Origin: Acidobacteriota bacterium | GTDB taxonomy: Bacteria > Acidobacteriota > Terriglobia > Bryobacterales > Bryobacteraceae | DNA length: 33,213 nucleotides | Assembly (NCBI GenBank): GCA_021787555.1 | Contig: JAJYLS010000018.1 | Location: 1-33,213 of the forward strand | Reading direction: 5' to 3' | Shown: piece by piece, positions 7,093-15,900 of the stretch | How the letters are laid out: the number at the start of each line of letters is the position of its first letter | Numbering within the stretch: the stretch's first letter is position 1 | Notes under the pieces: generated by a model | Databases searched by the model: none | What the model was told of the DNA's origin: nothing | What the model saw: only the letters and a program-made list of their open reading frames with translations | Position numbers and translations under genes: made by a program

Positions 7093-8053
7093 TCACTTCC
7101 CCGGGCGAGGCGGTGCCGGTGCCGGGCTTCATGATCGTAATCGAGGCCACCAGGTTGCCGAAACGCACGGCGGTTTGCGGATCGCCGGTGATTTGCAGCG
7201 CCAGTGCGGCGCCGGCCGAGAAGCTGTCACCCGCGCCGCAAATGTCTACGGGGTTTTCGATCGGGCGGCCGGGGACGTGTTGCACGCCGCTCTCGTTTAC
7301 AATCACCGCGCCCTCGCGGCCGCGCGTGATGACCAGCAGCTTCGCACCGGTGCGGCAGCGCAGTTCGGCGTAAGCCACGCGGCCGAGCACGCGGCGGCAG
7401 GCGGCTTCCGCCTCCTCCTGGTTGGGTTTCACGATGACGCCGCGGAAATGTTCCGGACGCAGCCGCGAATCCACCCAGATCACCATCTCGGGCCGCGCCG
7501 CCGCCATCCGCGCCAGCGCCCCGCGTACCGCCGGGGTCACCACGCCGCCGGTTTCCGTCTCCGCCTGGTCGGAAACCAGGATCACATCGTACTCCGCCGC
7601 CGCGCGCTCCAGCCGCGCGACGATCTCGCGCTCGATTTCCGGCGGCACCGGCCGCGCGTACACGAAATCCACTCGCGGCAAATCCTCCACGCCCGTGCGG
7701 CAGTTGATCAGCTTGGTGTAGGTAAATGTCGGCACGCCGGGCGCGCGCACCAGCAGCTTGGCTGAAATCCCGCGCGCCGCCAGCGCCCGATCCAGTTCGT
7801 AGCCGAAGCCGTCCTCGCCCACCATCCCCAACACCGCCACGCGCCCGGCCTGGAGCGCCACCAGGTTGTTGGCCACCGTGCCCGCCGCGCCCGGCGTGAC
7901 ATCGGTCTCCACCACCGCGACGCGCGGAATGCCGGTTTCGCGCGACGGCTCCGCCAGCCCCGGATCGTAGCGGCACCAGCGGTCCAGGCAGACGTCGCCC
8001 ACCACCAGCGCGCGCAGCTTCGGAAATTGCGCGACGATTTCCGCCGGCGTCAT
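7070..8053 (-). CDS. PfkB-family sugar kinase, similar to the kinase domain of HldE/RfaE
   Basis: A 327-residue ribokinase-fold kinase. N-terminal ALVVGDVCLDRW (15-26) and the substrate-loop segment GAAGTVANNLVALQAG resemble the heptose-phosphate kinase domain of HldE. VKPNQEEAEAA and the C-terminal DICGAGDSFSAG, with catalytic base D276, are PfkB hallmarks. It should transfer phosphate from ATP to a sugar or sugar phosphate; the substrate is not known. No adenylyltransferase domain is attached, unlike bifunctional HldE. The ATG at 8053 overlaps the stop of the DHS-like gene as ATGA, so I prefer it to an in-frame ATG at 8092. It is the last gene of the HAD/DHS-like/kinase unit, and its stop overlaps the convergent secreted-protein gene. 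Confidence 0.88.
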   Translation of the reverse strand: MTPAEIVAQFPKLRALVVGDVCLDRWCRYDPGLAEPSRETGIPRVAVVETDVTPGAAGTVANNLVALQAGRVAVLGMVGEDGFGYELDRALAARGISAKLLVRAPGVPTFTYTKLINCRTGVEDLPRVDFVYARPVPPEIEREIVARLERAAAEYDVILVSDQAETETGGVVTPAVRGALARMAAARPEMVIWVDSRLRPEHFRGVIVKPNQEEAEAACRRVLGRVAYAELRCRTGAKLLVITRGREGAVIVNESGVQHVPGRPIENPVDICGAGDSFSAGAALALQITGDPQTAVRFGNLVASITIMKPGTGTASPGEVISNSSAR

Positions 8054-9033
8054 GCGCGCTCCGCCCGCGCGCTGGACGCCAGCAGCCGCCACAAGGCGGG
8101 CAGCGTGGCGCGATGATCCCCGCAGAAATAGAAGCTTTCGCCGCCATCCGCCACGGTGCGCACCAGAATCGTCTTTTGCGGCCGGAAATAATAGCCCGCC
8201 TCCGTCTTGGGCAACTCCTTGTGGAAGTCGCCCCGAATGGGCAAGAGGTCGAACACCGCGGTAGCGAAATGCCGGATCGCCCGCCCTTCCTGCCGCGCCA
8301 CGTTGCGCGCCATCGAAAGTGCCTTCAGGTAGACTTCCGGCCCCATGATGGCCGAGCCGAAATTCAGCATCACGCCACCTTCGAGCCGCTCCACCGCGCG
8401 CGCGTAGATCAGAAAATCACGGTAGCTCGCCGCGCCCAGGGCCGCGCCGTCGCAGTTGGGGTGCTCATGGATGATGTCGTAACCGATTCCCACGTGCACC
8501 GTCACCGGCACGCCCAGGCGGTACGCCGCGGCAAAGATCGAAAGCTCCTTGTGCGGAAAATCGCTCTCCGCGATCCGCCGCCCGACGTTTTCGCCCAGCC
8601 CCAGGCCTTCCGCCGCCGCTTCGGCGATCCAGCCGTTCAGCTCACCGGTCTCCCGCCACAACCCGAATTCGCCCGTGCGGATGTACCGGTCCACGCTCTC
8701 GGTGGTCGCGCCGATGCGCGCCAATTCGTAATCGTGAATGGAGCCCGCACCGTTCATGGCGACGTGATCGATGAACCCGCGCTCCATGAGATCGATGATG
8801 TGCCGATTGACACCGGCCCGCAGCACGTGCGCTCCCATCATGAGGATGCGCGCCGCCTTGCGCGCGCGCGCCGCCCGCACGCGCTCCGCCACCGCCGCCA
8901 GGTCCGGATGCTCGAACGGCGGCGCGGCGTCCTCCAGTTTCATCCAGCGCGCGAGTGCCAGATCGTGCGCCCGCTCCGCCAGCGGCTTGAGTTCGAGCCG
9001 CGAGCGATCGAAAGTTTGGTAACGACTTTTCAT
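8050..9033 (-). CDS. Deoxyhypusine-synthase-like protein of unknown reaction
   Basis: The 327 residues follow the deoxyhypusine synthase fold by eye. RILMMGAHVLRAGVNRHIID (62-81) and VAMNGAGSIHDYELA (91-105) match the segments that lead to TAGGxEED in the eukaryotic enzyme. VPVTVHVGIGYDIIHEHP matches the IPVFSPALTDGSLGD region, and FYFCGDHRATLPALWRLL matches KVYADASLVFPLLVAE. True synthases transfer a butylamine group from spermidine to a lysine of eIF5A using NAD; bacteria lack eIF5A, so the reaction must differ. The WGK signature around the catalytic lysine is missing; K287 in FRPQKTIL is nearby, but its equivalence is unproven. The gene sits between a HAD phosphatase and a PfkB kinase with ATGA overlaps on both sides, pointing to sugar or polyamine-like small-molecule metabolism. 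Confidence 0.7.
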   Translation of the reverse strand: MKSRYQTFDRSRLELKPLAERAHDLALARWMKLEDAAPPFEHPDLAAVAERVRAARARKAARILMMGAHVLRAGVNRHIIDLMERGFIDHVAMNGAGSIHDYELARIGATTESVDRYIRTGEFGLWRETGELNGWIAEAAAEGLGLGENVGRRIAESDFPHKELSIFAAAYRLGVPVTVHVGIGYDIIHEHPNCDGAALGAASYRDFLIYARAVERLEGGVMLNFGSAIMGPEVYLKALSMARNVARQEGRAIRHFATAVFDLLPIRGDFHKELPKTEAGYYFRPQKTILVRTVADGGESFYFCGDHRATLPALWRLLASSARAERA

Positions 9034-9836
9034 TTTCGCGCGAACAACGCCTCCATTAATTTCTCAAACCCCAGATAATTCGGCACAACATAATCCGCGC
9101 CCACGCCGATGAGGCGCCGGCGCTTCCACTCGTCTACGATCAGGCATTCGGGTTCGTGCGTGGCGACTCCTACGGCTACGCCACCCACGCGCTTGACTTC
9201 CTGGATTTCGACAAAACCGTCGCCAAACGCCAGCAAATGCTCTCCGCGCACCTCGGGCAGCACCAGGATGCGCTGCACCAGGATGCGCTTGGAAAAACTC
9301 TTGTAATCGTCCAGAGCGCCGTAAACCCCGCCGTCGAAATACCGCGCCACGTCCAGCAGGGCGGCCTCTTCTTTCATATAAACCTCGTCGGTGCCGCTCG
9401 CAAGGTACATCCGCGCCCCACGCTCCATCAGCGCCTCGACGAGCTTCCGCGCACCCGGAACGAGGTACCGGTCCGGCGGGCACTCGCCGCGCCGCAGCGC
9501 CTCCACCCGCGACCGGATCACGCACCACAGCCGGTTGAGATAGCGGTGTTTGTACACCAGCGGATCGAGCGGCTTCCCGCCGCGCCGCGAGACCTCTTCC
9601 GCCAGCGCGATCATCTGGTAGATGGTCTCCTCGCCGGTGAGCCGCCAGACGAAATCCTCCACCACCTCGCGCAGCGCAGCTTCGCTTTCGCCGGTCTTCA
9701 GTTCGGCGAGCACCTCGACCATCATCGGCACCATCACATCCATCCAGCCGCTGCGGATCAGCGACAGGGTACCGTCAAAATCGAAAAGTACTACCGGGGG
9801 TTCGGCAGGGCGCGCTTGTGATCGAATGATTTCCAT
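9030..9836 (-). CDS. HAD-superfamily phosphohydrolase
   Basis: A cytoplasmic HAD phosphatase of 268 residues. Motif I is FDFDGTLS with nucleophile D19 and acid/base D21. Motif II is LASGT, the conserved lysine is probably in DDYKSFSKR, and motif IV is AFGDGFVEIQE. A helical cap of about 100 residues lies between motif I and II, containing VWRLTGEETIYQMIALAEE. It should hydrolyse a phosphate ester, probably a sugar phosphate given the kinase in the same unit; the substrate is unknown. A five-residue duplication (KRILVQRILV) is encoded by a 15-bp tandem repeat. The stop overlaps the start of the DHS-like gene as ATGA, and the gene begins 31 bp after the TPR gene. Confidence 0.88.
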   Translation of the reverse strand: MEIIRSQARPAEPPVVLFDFDGTLSLIRSGWMDVMVPMMVEVLAELKTGESEAALREVVEDFVWRLTGEETIYQMIALAEEVSRRGGKPLDPLVYKHRYLNRLWCVIRSRVEALRRGECPPDRYLVPGARKLVEALMERGARMYLASGTDEVYMKEEAALLDVARYFDGGVYGALDDYKSFSKRILVQRILVLPEVRGEHLLAFGDGFVEIQEVKRVGGVAVGVATHEPECLIVDEWKRRRLIGVGADYVVPNYLGFEKLMEALFARK

Positions 9837-9867
9837 GGGCAGAAAATTCTATTCTGCCACGTTCGCG

Positions 9868-11193
9868 TCATTGCGCCGCCGGGAAATGCATTTCGTCTAC
9901 CAGCGCCCGGAACCGCGGATCGCCGCGGGGTGCGCCGGGCATCGTCCGCAGATACGGCAGTTGCGTGCTGTGCTCGTCGTGCGCCTTGTCGAGCCATTGG
10001 AACAGCCCGTTCCAATCCTGGAGGTTGCGGGCCATCAGCGCGAACGCCATGGCCGGGACGAAGGACTTCGCCCGCAAATCCGTTGCTTCGTCGAGCAGCA
10101 CGCCTTCCTGGTCCGTGTCCTTCTGAACCCCCGAATACCTGCCGTCCAGACACGCTGCGAACGGATCCGCCGGCAGCCCGGCGCTCGGCGGGTCGAGCTT
10201 TTTCGCGCGCTCGCGATCCGCCTGCGCCTCCGCCGCGCGCCCCATGGCATCGAACCACCGGCTGCGCCAGTAGAGCGGCGCCGCCCAGGCCGGGCTCAGT
10301 TCCACGGCGCGGTCAAGTTCCTCTTTGGCGCCGTCCCAATTCCAGTCGTATTCCAGCCGGACGATACCGCGCGCGCAGTGCGCCTCGCCCAAGCCGCCGC
10401 CCAGCGTCACCGCCCGCTCCGCCGCATCCCGCGCCGCCGCCATCGCGTCGTTGGGCCGCGCCTGGCACGCATCCGCGAGCCGCGCGTTGGCGATCGCCAG
10501 CCACGCCCAGGCCTCGGCGAAATTGGGATCGATGGTAGTGGCATCTTTGAAATGCGCCGCCGCTTCGCTGAGCGAATCGGGGTCCAGCCGCGGAAACAGC
10601 TCGCGCCCTTCCAGATAGGCATCATAAGCCGCGGGCGCGGCCTGGTGGCCTGGAACCGCCGGCGGCCGGGTCCGCAGCATGCCGGCAACGGCATCCGCGA
10701 TCTCCCGCGGAATCGTGCTCTCGCCGCGCACCGGCCGGTCGAATGTCCGCGACCATACCTCGATGCCTCCGTCCGCCCGCTCGATCCGCGCCGTCACGCG
10801 CACGCGCCCGGCCGACTTGCGCACCGTGCCCCGCAGCACGGCCGTCGCTCCGGTCTTCGCCGCAACATCACCCGCCGGCGGTTCGCCCGGTTCCACCGCC
10901 AACACCCGCAGGCCGTGAATCCGCCCCAGCGCGCCGGCAATGTCCTGGCTCAGGCCTCCGGCAAACCACGGCTCGCTCCCCTGTCCGTCCCCCCGGAACG
11001 GAACCACCACGATGCCCGAAGCGGCACGTGAGTTTTCGAACTGCTGGACATGCCACAAGTAGAACGCGGCTGCCGTCACCGGGACGATCAGGATTGCCGC
11101 CACCCAGACCCAGAGATTTCGCCACCGCAAGCGAAGGAAAGGGACCACCAAATTCCATAGTGACACAGGCCTTCCCGCCCGTGCGGTTTTCAT
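9868..11193 (-). CDS. Membrane-anchored TolB-like/TPR protein
   Basis: A 441-residue protein with a short cytoplasmic N-terminus, one membrane helix at about 28-48 (VWVAAILIVPVTAAAFYLW), a TolB/FlgO-like domain at about 60-170 (IVVVPFRGD, WFAGGLSQDIAGAL, LRGTVRKSAGRVRVTARI, VWSRTFDRP), then tetratricopeptide helices over about 190-400 (FAEAWAWLAIANARLADA, GEAHCARGIVRLEYDWNWDGA). This is the C-terminal architecture often found behind a Ser/Thr kinase or a CadC-type DNA-binding domain in Acidobacteria; here the output domain is absent and the protein stands alone. The role is likely protein interaction. The ATG at 11193 was chosen because the in-frame extension to 11427 runs into the Gfo/Idh gene and is low-complexity. 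Confidence 0.78.
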   Translation of the reverse strand: MKTARAGRPVSLWNLVVPFLRLRWRNLWVWVAAILIVPVTAAAFYLWHVQQFENSRAASGIVVVPFRGDGQGSEPWFAGGLSQDIAGALGRIHGLRVLAVEPGEPPAGDVAAKTGATAVLRGTVRKSAGRVRVTARIERADGGIEVWSRTFDRPVRGESTIPREIADAVAGMLRTRPPAVPGHQAAPAAYDAYLEGRELFPRLDPDSLSEAAAHFKDATTIDPNFAEAWAWLAIANARLADACQARPNDAMAAARDAAERAVTLGGGLGEAHCARGIVRLEYDWNWDGAKEELDRAVELSPAWAAPLYWRSRWFDAMGRAAEAQADRERAKKLDPPSAGLPADPFAACLDGRYSGVQKDTDQEGVLLDEATDLRAKSFVPAMAFALMARNLQDWNGLFQWLDKAHDEHSTQLPYLRTMPGAPRGDPRFRALVDEMHFPAAQ

Positions 11194-11258
11194 CTCACAA
11201 AGCGCCCGGAAAGCCGGCAGGATGCCTCGCGGAGCCCTCCTGTCTCCGGACTCCTGTG

Positions 11259-12692
11259 TCAGCCCTTCTTGGCGGGCGTAGCGGCCGTCTGCGCAACCCC
11301 CAGCTTGTCCATTTCGTTGAAGTAGACCTTGCGGCCCTGGTCCATGGCCATGTTGGTCAGGATCACCGAAACCGAATCGGCCAGCCCGGTTTCCATATCC
11401 GCCAGCGGCCGCTTGCCGGTGCGGCAACTCTCGAAGAAGCCTTCCAACTCCGAGTCCACCGGGTTCTTCTGCTCTTCCTGGAGCATGATGCCTTTGGCCA
11501 TCAGCCAGCGGCGCGCGAATTTCACTTCGCGGTCCAGGAAGCCTTCCTTGCCGGTGAATTGCGTGTCGGAGGTCATGATGGGAATCGGGCCGTTCGCCCC
11601 GCCGCCCGTGACCATGGTCGCGCCCGCCACGAACGGTTTCGGTTTTTCACCGGCCTTGGTGACTTCGGCGGCCTTCTTGGGAGGCTCGCGGTACCACCAC
11701 GCGATCGGCAGCACCGGCGCGTCGAAGCCCACCGTGATCTCCACCGTGCCCTCCGTGCCCATGATGATCTCGCCCATCTGCGCGCGCTGGCCATTGAAGA
11801 AGGGCAGAAACTGGTTGGTGCTGATCGAGGTATAGGTGAACTTCTGGCCCTTGGGGTACTGCGCGATCACGTTGATGTTGTCGTAGACGTCGCGGCCGTC
11901 CTTCAGCGTGTCGATGGTGCCCAGCCCCATGACGAACTCCGGCTGCGATCCGAACATCCAGTCCGAGATGTCGCTTTGGTGCGACATCAATTCGGCCGTG
12001 TACCCGCCGGACATGGACCGAAAGATGCGCCAGTTATCGATGTTCTTGTCGCCCCCCGGCTTCATGCTCCACGCGGTGCTCGGCTCGTTGATCAGGTTGC
12101 GGTGCCACTGCGCGCGAATGTGGTGGACATCGCCGAGGATGCCCTTGTCCACCATCTGCTTCACCGTCTGATAAAAGTAGCTGTAGCGCCGCTGGAGACC
12201 GGTCTGGAGCGTCTGCTTGGGGTGCTGCGCCTTCAGCGCCCGCAGCGCGTGCACTTCCTCCGGCTTGAACACTAGGCACTTCTCGCAGAAGACGTGCTTG
12301 CCCGATTCGAGCGCATCCTTGGTGATCGGAAAATGCACGAACAGCGGCACGGTAATGAAAACCGCGTCCACGTCCTTCATCGCCAGAAGCTCGCGATAAT
12401 CCTTAAAAGTCTTGGGGTTGGTAAGGATGGTGTCGACGCCGTGTTTGAGGTGCTCCTCGTTGATATCGCACAGCGCCACGCAGCGGCCGCTATCGATGCC
12501 CTTCAGGTGCTTGAGCAGGTAGGTGCCGCGGCCGCCCGTGCCGATCAGCCCATACTGCACCTGGTCGTTCGCAGCCTTTACCGTTTGGATGCCGGGCGCG
12601 CCCTGGAGTGCCGGAAGGGCGGCAGCCGCCGCCGTCACCGCACCCGCGGTCTTGACGAAATCACGCCGGGAGACGTTTTGATCTTCTGCCAT
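11259..12692 (-). CDS. Tat-exported Gfo/Idh/MocA-family oxidoreductase
   Basis: The 477 residues begin with a twin-arginine signal, SRRDFVKTAG at 8-17, then an Ala-rich hydrophobic stretch, so the folded protein is exported with its cofactor. The Rossmann NAD(P) motif is LIGTGGRGTYLLKHL (49-63), and HVFCEKCLVF replaces the usual EKP signature. The C-terminal half has the expected alpha/beta substrate domain. Members oxidise or rearrange sugars and inositols; the substrate here is unknown. The ATG at 12692 is preferred over one at 12710 because GAGGT lies about 9 bases upstream of it. A likely promoter (-10 TACAAT on this strand) lies at 12729-12756. It is followed after 65 bp by the TPR gene. 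Confidence 0.88.
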   Translation of the reverse strand: MAEDQNVSRRDFVKTAGAVTAAAAALPALQGAPGIQTVKAANDQVQYGLIGTGGRGTYLLKHLKGIDSGRCVALCDINEEHLKHGVDTILTNPKTFKDYRELLAMKDVDAVFITVPLFVHFPITKDALESGKHVFCEKCLVFKPEEVHALRALKAQHPKQTLQTGLQRRYSYFYQTVKQMVDKGILGDVHHIRAQWHRNLINEPSTAWSMKPGGDKNIDNWRIFRSMSGGYTAELMSHQSDISDWMFGSQPEFVMGLGTIDTLKDGRDVYDNINVIAQYPKGQKFTYTSISTNQFLPFFNGQRAQMGEIIMGTEGTVEITVGFDAPVLPIAWWYREPPKKAAEVTKAGEKPKPFVAGATMVTGGGANGPIPIMTSDTQFTGKEGFLDREVKFARRWLMAKGIMLQEEQKNPVDSELEGFFESCRTGKRPLADMETGLADSVSVILTNMAMDQGRKVYFNEMDKLGVAQTAATPAKKG

Positions 12693-12728
12693 ACGTGGGC
12701 AACCTCGCAAAAGTTTGTGATTGCTCAG

Positions 12729-12756
12729 ATTGTAACAGAAAGGAGCCAGGAGTCAG
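12729..12756 (-). promoter_or_regulatory. Probable promoter of the Gfo/Idh gene
   Basis: On the minus strand CTGACT (12751-12756) and TACAAT (12729-12734) are 16 bp apart, scoring 4/6 and 5/6 to the housekeeping consensus, about 37 bp before the start codon. The -35 box is part of the left arm of the heptamer-repeat hairpin. Confidence 0.45.
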
Positions 12757-12832
12757 AAGTCAGGAGCCTGAATGCTCAGAAGGCCGCTGCGCCCTCCTGG
12801 CTTCTGACTTCTGACTTCTGGCTCCTTTTTTT
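12739..12832. repeat. Long hairpin built from TCAGAAG-type heptamers
   Basis: Bases 12739-12768 pair with 12799-12828 almost perfectly (30 bp with a few G-U pairs) around a 30-base loop, followed by seven T residues on the plus strand. The arms consist of repeated GTCAGAA / TTCTGAC heptamers flanked by AGGAGCC and GGCTCCT. It lies in the 267-bp gap between the divergent Gfo/Idh and TonB receptor genes, where no terminator is needed. It may be a mobile palindromic repeat or a regulatory cruciform. Confidence 0.7.
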
Positions 12833-12947
12833 CCGAAATTCGTGTCCAAAAATTAACAGAATGGGGTTATACTCGGCTCATCGAGCGGTGGCTATGGCGA
12901 CATTCCTGTCGTCAAATGGTCCCCGCTATTACAGTTCGTGGGTCTTA

Positions 12948-12954
12948 AGAGGTG
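12948..12954 (+). promoter_or_regulatory. Ribosome binding site deciding the TonB receptor start
   Basis: AGAGGTG lies 5 bases before the ATG at 12960 and is followed by a clear signal peptide. This settles the start against the much longer in-frame extension upstream. A possible -10 box TATACT at 12868-12873 has no convincing -35 partner. Confidence 0.7.
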
Positions 12955-12959
12955 AATCT

Positions 12960-15900
12960 ATGCGTTTGCACGCAGTCGCTTTGCTCCTGTTCTCCTGTCT
13001 CGCCGCCGGGCCCGTTTTCGCGCAGTCGGCCGCCGGTGTGGCTGGTATTTCCGGCGTGGTCCGCGATTCGTCGGGATCCGTCGTGCCGGGCGCCAAGGTC
13101 TTCATCTCCAGCGCTAGCCAAGGCACTATCCGTACCTTGACCACTAACGACGCCGGCATCTTCACGGCTCCAGGCCTGACACCCGGCCCGGGCTACCAGG
13201 TGACCGTAAGTGCTTCCGGCTTCAACACCTATGAAGCCAAAGCGCTGAACCTGCTGGTCGGCCAGGTGATCGATTTGCACGTGGATCTGCAAGTCGGCAC
13301 CACGACCACCTCCGTCGAGGTTTCCGCCGCGGCGACCCTCGTCGAAGACACCAAGACCGATACCTCGGCCGTGGTCAACAACACCTCCATCACGAACCTG
13401 CCGATCAATGGCCGCCGCGTGGATAGTTTCGTTTTGCTGACGCCCGGCGTCAGCCGCGACGGCAACTACGGCCTGCTCACCTTCCGCGGCGTGGCCGGGC
13501 AGAATTCGTTCCTCGTAGACGGCACCGATACCACCGACTCGTTCTACAACGAGAACGCCGGCCGCACCCGCATCGCCTCCCAGATCTCCCAGGATGCCGT
13601 GCAGGAATTTCAGGTGGTCTCTTCGAATTATTCGGCGGAATACGGCCGCGCCATGGGCGGTATCGTCAACACCGTCACCAAGAGCGGCGGCAACGATTTC
13701 CACGGCGGCGCGTTCGAGTTCTATCGCAGCACCGGATTCAACGCGCGCGACCCGTTCTCCAGCTTTGTGCCTTCCGAAAAGCGCAACCAGACCGGCGGTA
13801 CTATCGGCGGCCCCATCAAAAAGGATAAGCTCTTCTTCTTCCTCGACACCGAGATTTCGCGGCGCAACTTCCCGCTGGTGAGCAGCCTCAACAACGTGGC
13901 GGTGAACGGCGCCACTCACCAATGGAACCTCTGCGGCGTTGCCTCGGCCAGCGTCCCCGCCGCCACGCCCGCGCAGTGCGCCGCCATCAATAACCTGCTC
14001 CCGCGCTTCTACACGTCGCTGCCGCGCACGCTCGACCAGGAACTCTATCTCGGCAAGATCGACTATCACATCAACGACCGCAACTCGCTGAGCGCCAGCT
14101 TCAATTTCCTCCATTCCGTTTCGCCCAATGGCATCCAGACCGGCACGGTCGTGACCACTGGCGGCGGCATCACCGGCAACGGCAACGACTACGTGACGGT
14201 GCGCAACGGCCACGTCGGCTGGACCTGGGTACCGACTTCCAGTTTCGTTAACGAGGTGCGCTTCGCCATGGCCAGCGACCGGCAGGCCGACGACTTCAAC
14301 CAGGACACGCTGGGCGGCGGTCTCGGCTATCTCCAGGTTTCCGCCAACGGCGCCCAGATGGGCCCGGCCAACTATTTGCCGCGCATCGAGCCCATGGAAA
14401 CCCGCTTCCAATGGCAGGACAACGCCACCTGGACCAAGGGCACCCACACCATCAAATTCGGCGCCGATATCGCCACGACCCAGGATTACGTCTACTACAT
14501 CTCGAACTTTTACGGTAGCTACAGCTACCAGACGGTGAATGCTTTCGCGCTGGATTATTCCGGCAATACCACGGGCGAGAAACACTGGCAGAGCTACACC
14601 CAGACCTTCGGCCAGGGCGCCGTGAATTTCCGTCAACAGGATTACGGCTTTTACTTGCAGGATCAGTGGCGCGTCACCCGGCGCCTTAACGTGCAGTATG
14701 GCGCGCGCTACGAATACGCGCAGTTGCCCCAGCCGAGCGTCTGCAATCCCAATTATCCGGCCACCTGCCACCTGCCTTCGCAGCCGACCAACCTGGCGCC
14801 GCGCCTCGGCGTCACCTACCGCCTCAACGACAAGACCGTGATCCAGGCCGGCTACGGCATGTTCTTCGCGCGCTTCCAGGGCGGCACCACCGACAACCTC
14901 TTCACCACCGGCAATGGCCTCTACACCACCAACATCAGCCTGCGCAACACCAGCGCGCCGCAGGTCGCCGCCGGACCGGTCTTCCCCAATACACTCGGCT
15001 CCATTCCCTCGGTCGCCACTGCCGGCACCGCCAACCTGCAATTCCTCGATCAGAACCTCAAGACGCCCTACTCCGAACAGGGCAACATCGGGATCCAGCG
15101 GCAGATCACCAGCGATATCGCCATGAACGTGTCATACCTGTGGAGCCGCGGCGTCCAACTTTACGGCGTGCGCGACTTGAATCTGCCGGCCACCACCACG
15201 GATTTCACTTATACCATCGACAACACGGCCGGCCAGGCGGTGGGCAGTTATACCACCCCCGTCTACGTCGGCAGGCGCCCCGATTCCCGCTACAACGGCA
15301 TCTACCTCGACGACAATGGCGTCAACAGCTATTACAACGCCCTGGCGGTGCAGGTGAACAAGACCTTCACGCACGGTCTCCAGGCGATGGCATCTTATAC
15401 ATGGTCGCACGAAATCGATGATGGCCAGAGCTACGGTGAAAGCACCAACAACCTCTTCCTGAGCAATCCCTACAGCTTCCTCGATAACGGCAACTACAAG
15501 GCCGACAAGGGCAACGGCCTCCTGGATCAGCGGCACCGCTTCGCGCTCTCCTGGGTCTGGACGCCGACTTTCACCCACCGCACGGATAAGTTGTCGCGGT
15601 TCCTGGTGAACAACTGGCAGCTCTCCACCATCACCTCGCTCGAAAGCGGCTTTCCTTACGGCAGCATGATCGCCAAGCTGTACGACACGCCGGTGCCGGG
15701 CATGTTCTCGAACTACAGCCTGAACGGCACGGGCTTCAGCAGCCGCGTTCCCTGGCTGCCGGTGAACAGCTACATGCTGCCCCCCATGTACCGCACCGAC
15801 GCGCGCCTCAGCAAGATCCTGCCGTTTGGCCCCGAGGAGCGCTACAAGGCGACGCTCATGTTCGAGATGTTCAACATCTCGAATTCTATCGCTTACCGCG

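Noticed and set aside
12739-12832. Possible CRISPR repeat or tRNA-like structure
   Set aside because: There are no regularly spaced repeats with unique spacers, and the fold is one long stem made of 7-bp units, not a cloverleaf.
12294-12959. Upstream in-frame extension of the first TonB receptor
   Set aside because: It overlaps the Gfo/Idh gene and the hairpin, and the ribosome site plus signal peptide fix the start at 12960.
12945-15041. Long open frame of 698 codons on the minus strand opposite the first TonB receptor
   Set aside because: It is antisense to a protein with complete domain structure, has a biased Gly/Val/Ala/Arg composition typical of GC-rich shadow frames, and shows no domain of its own.
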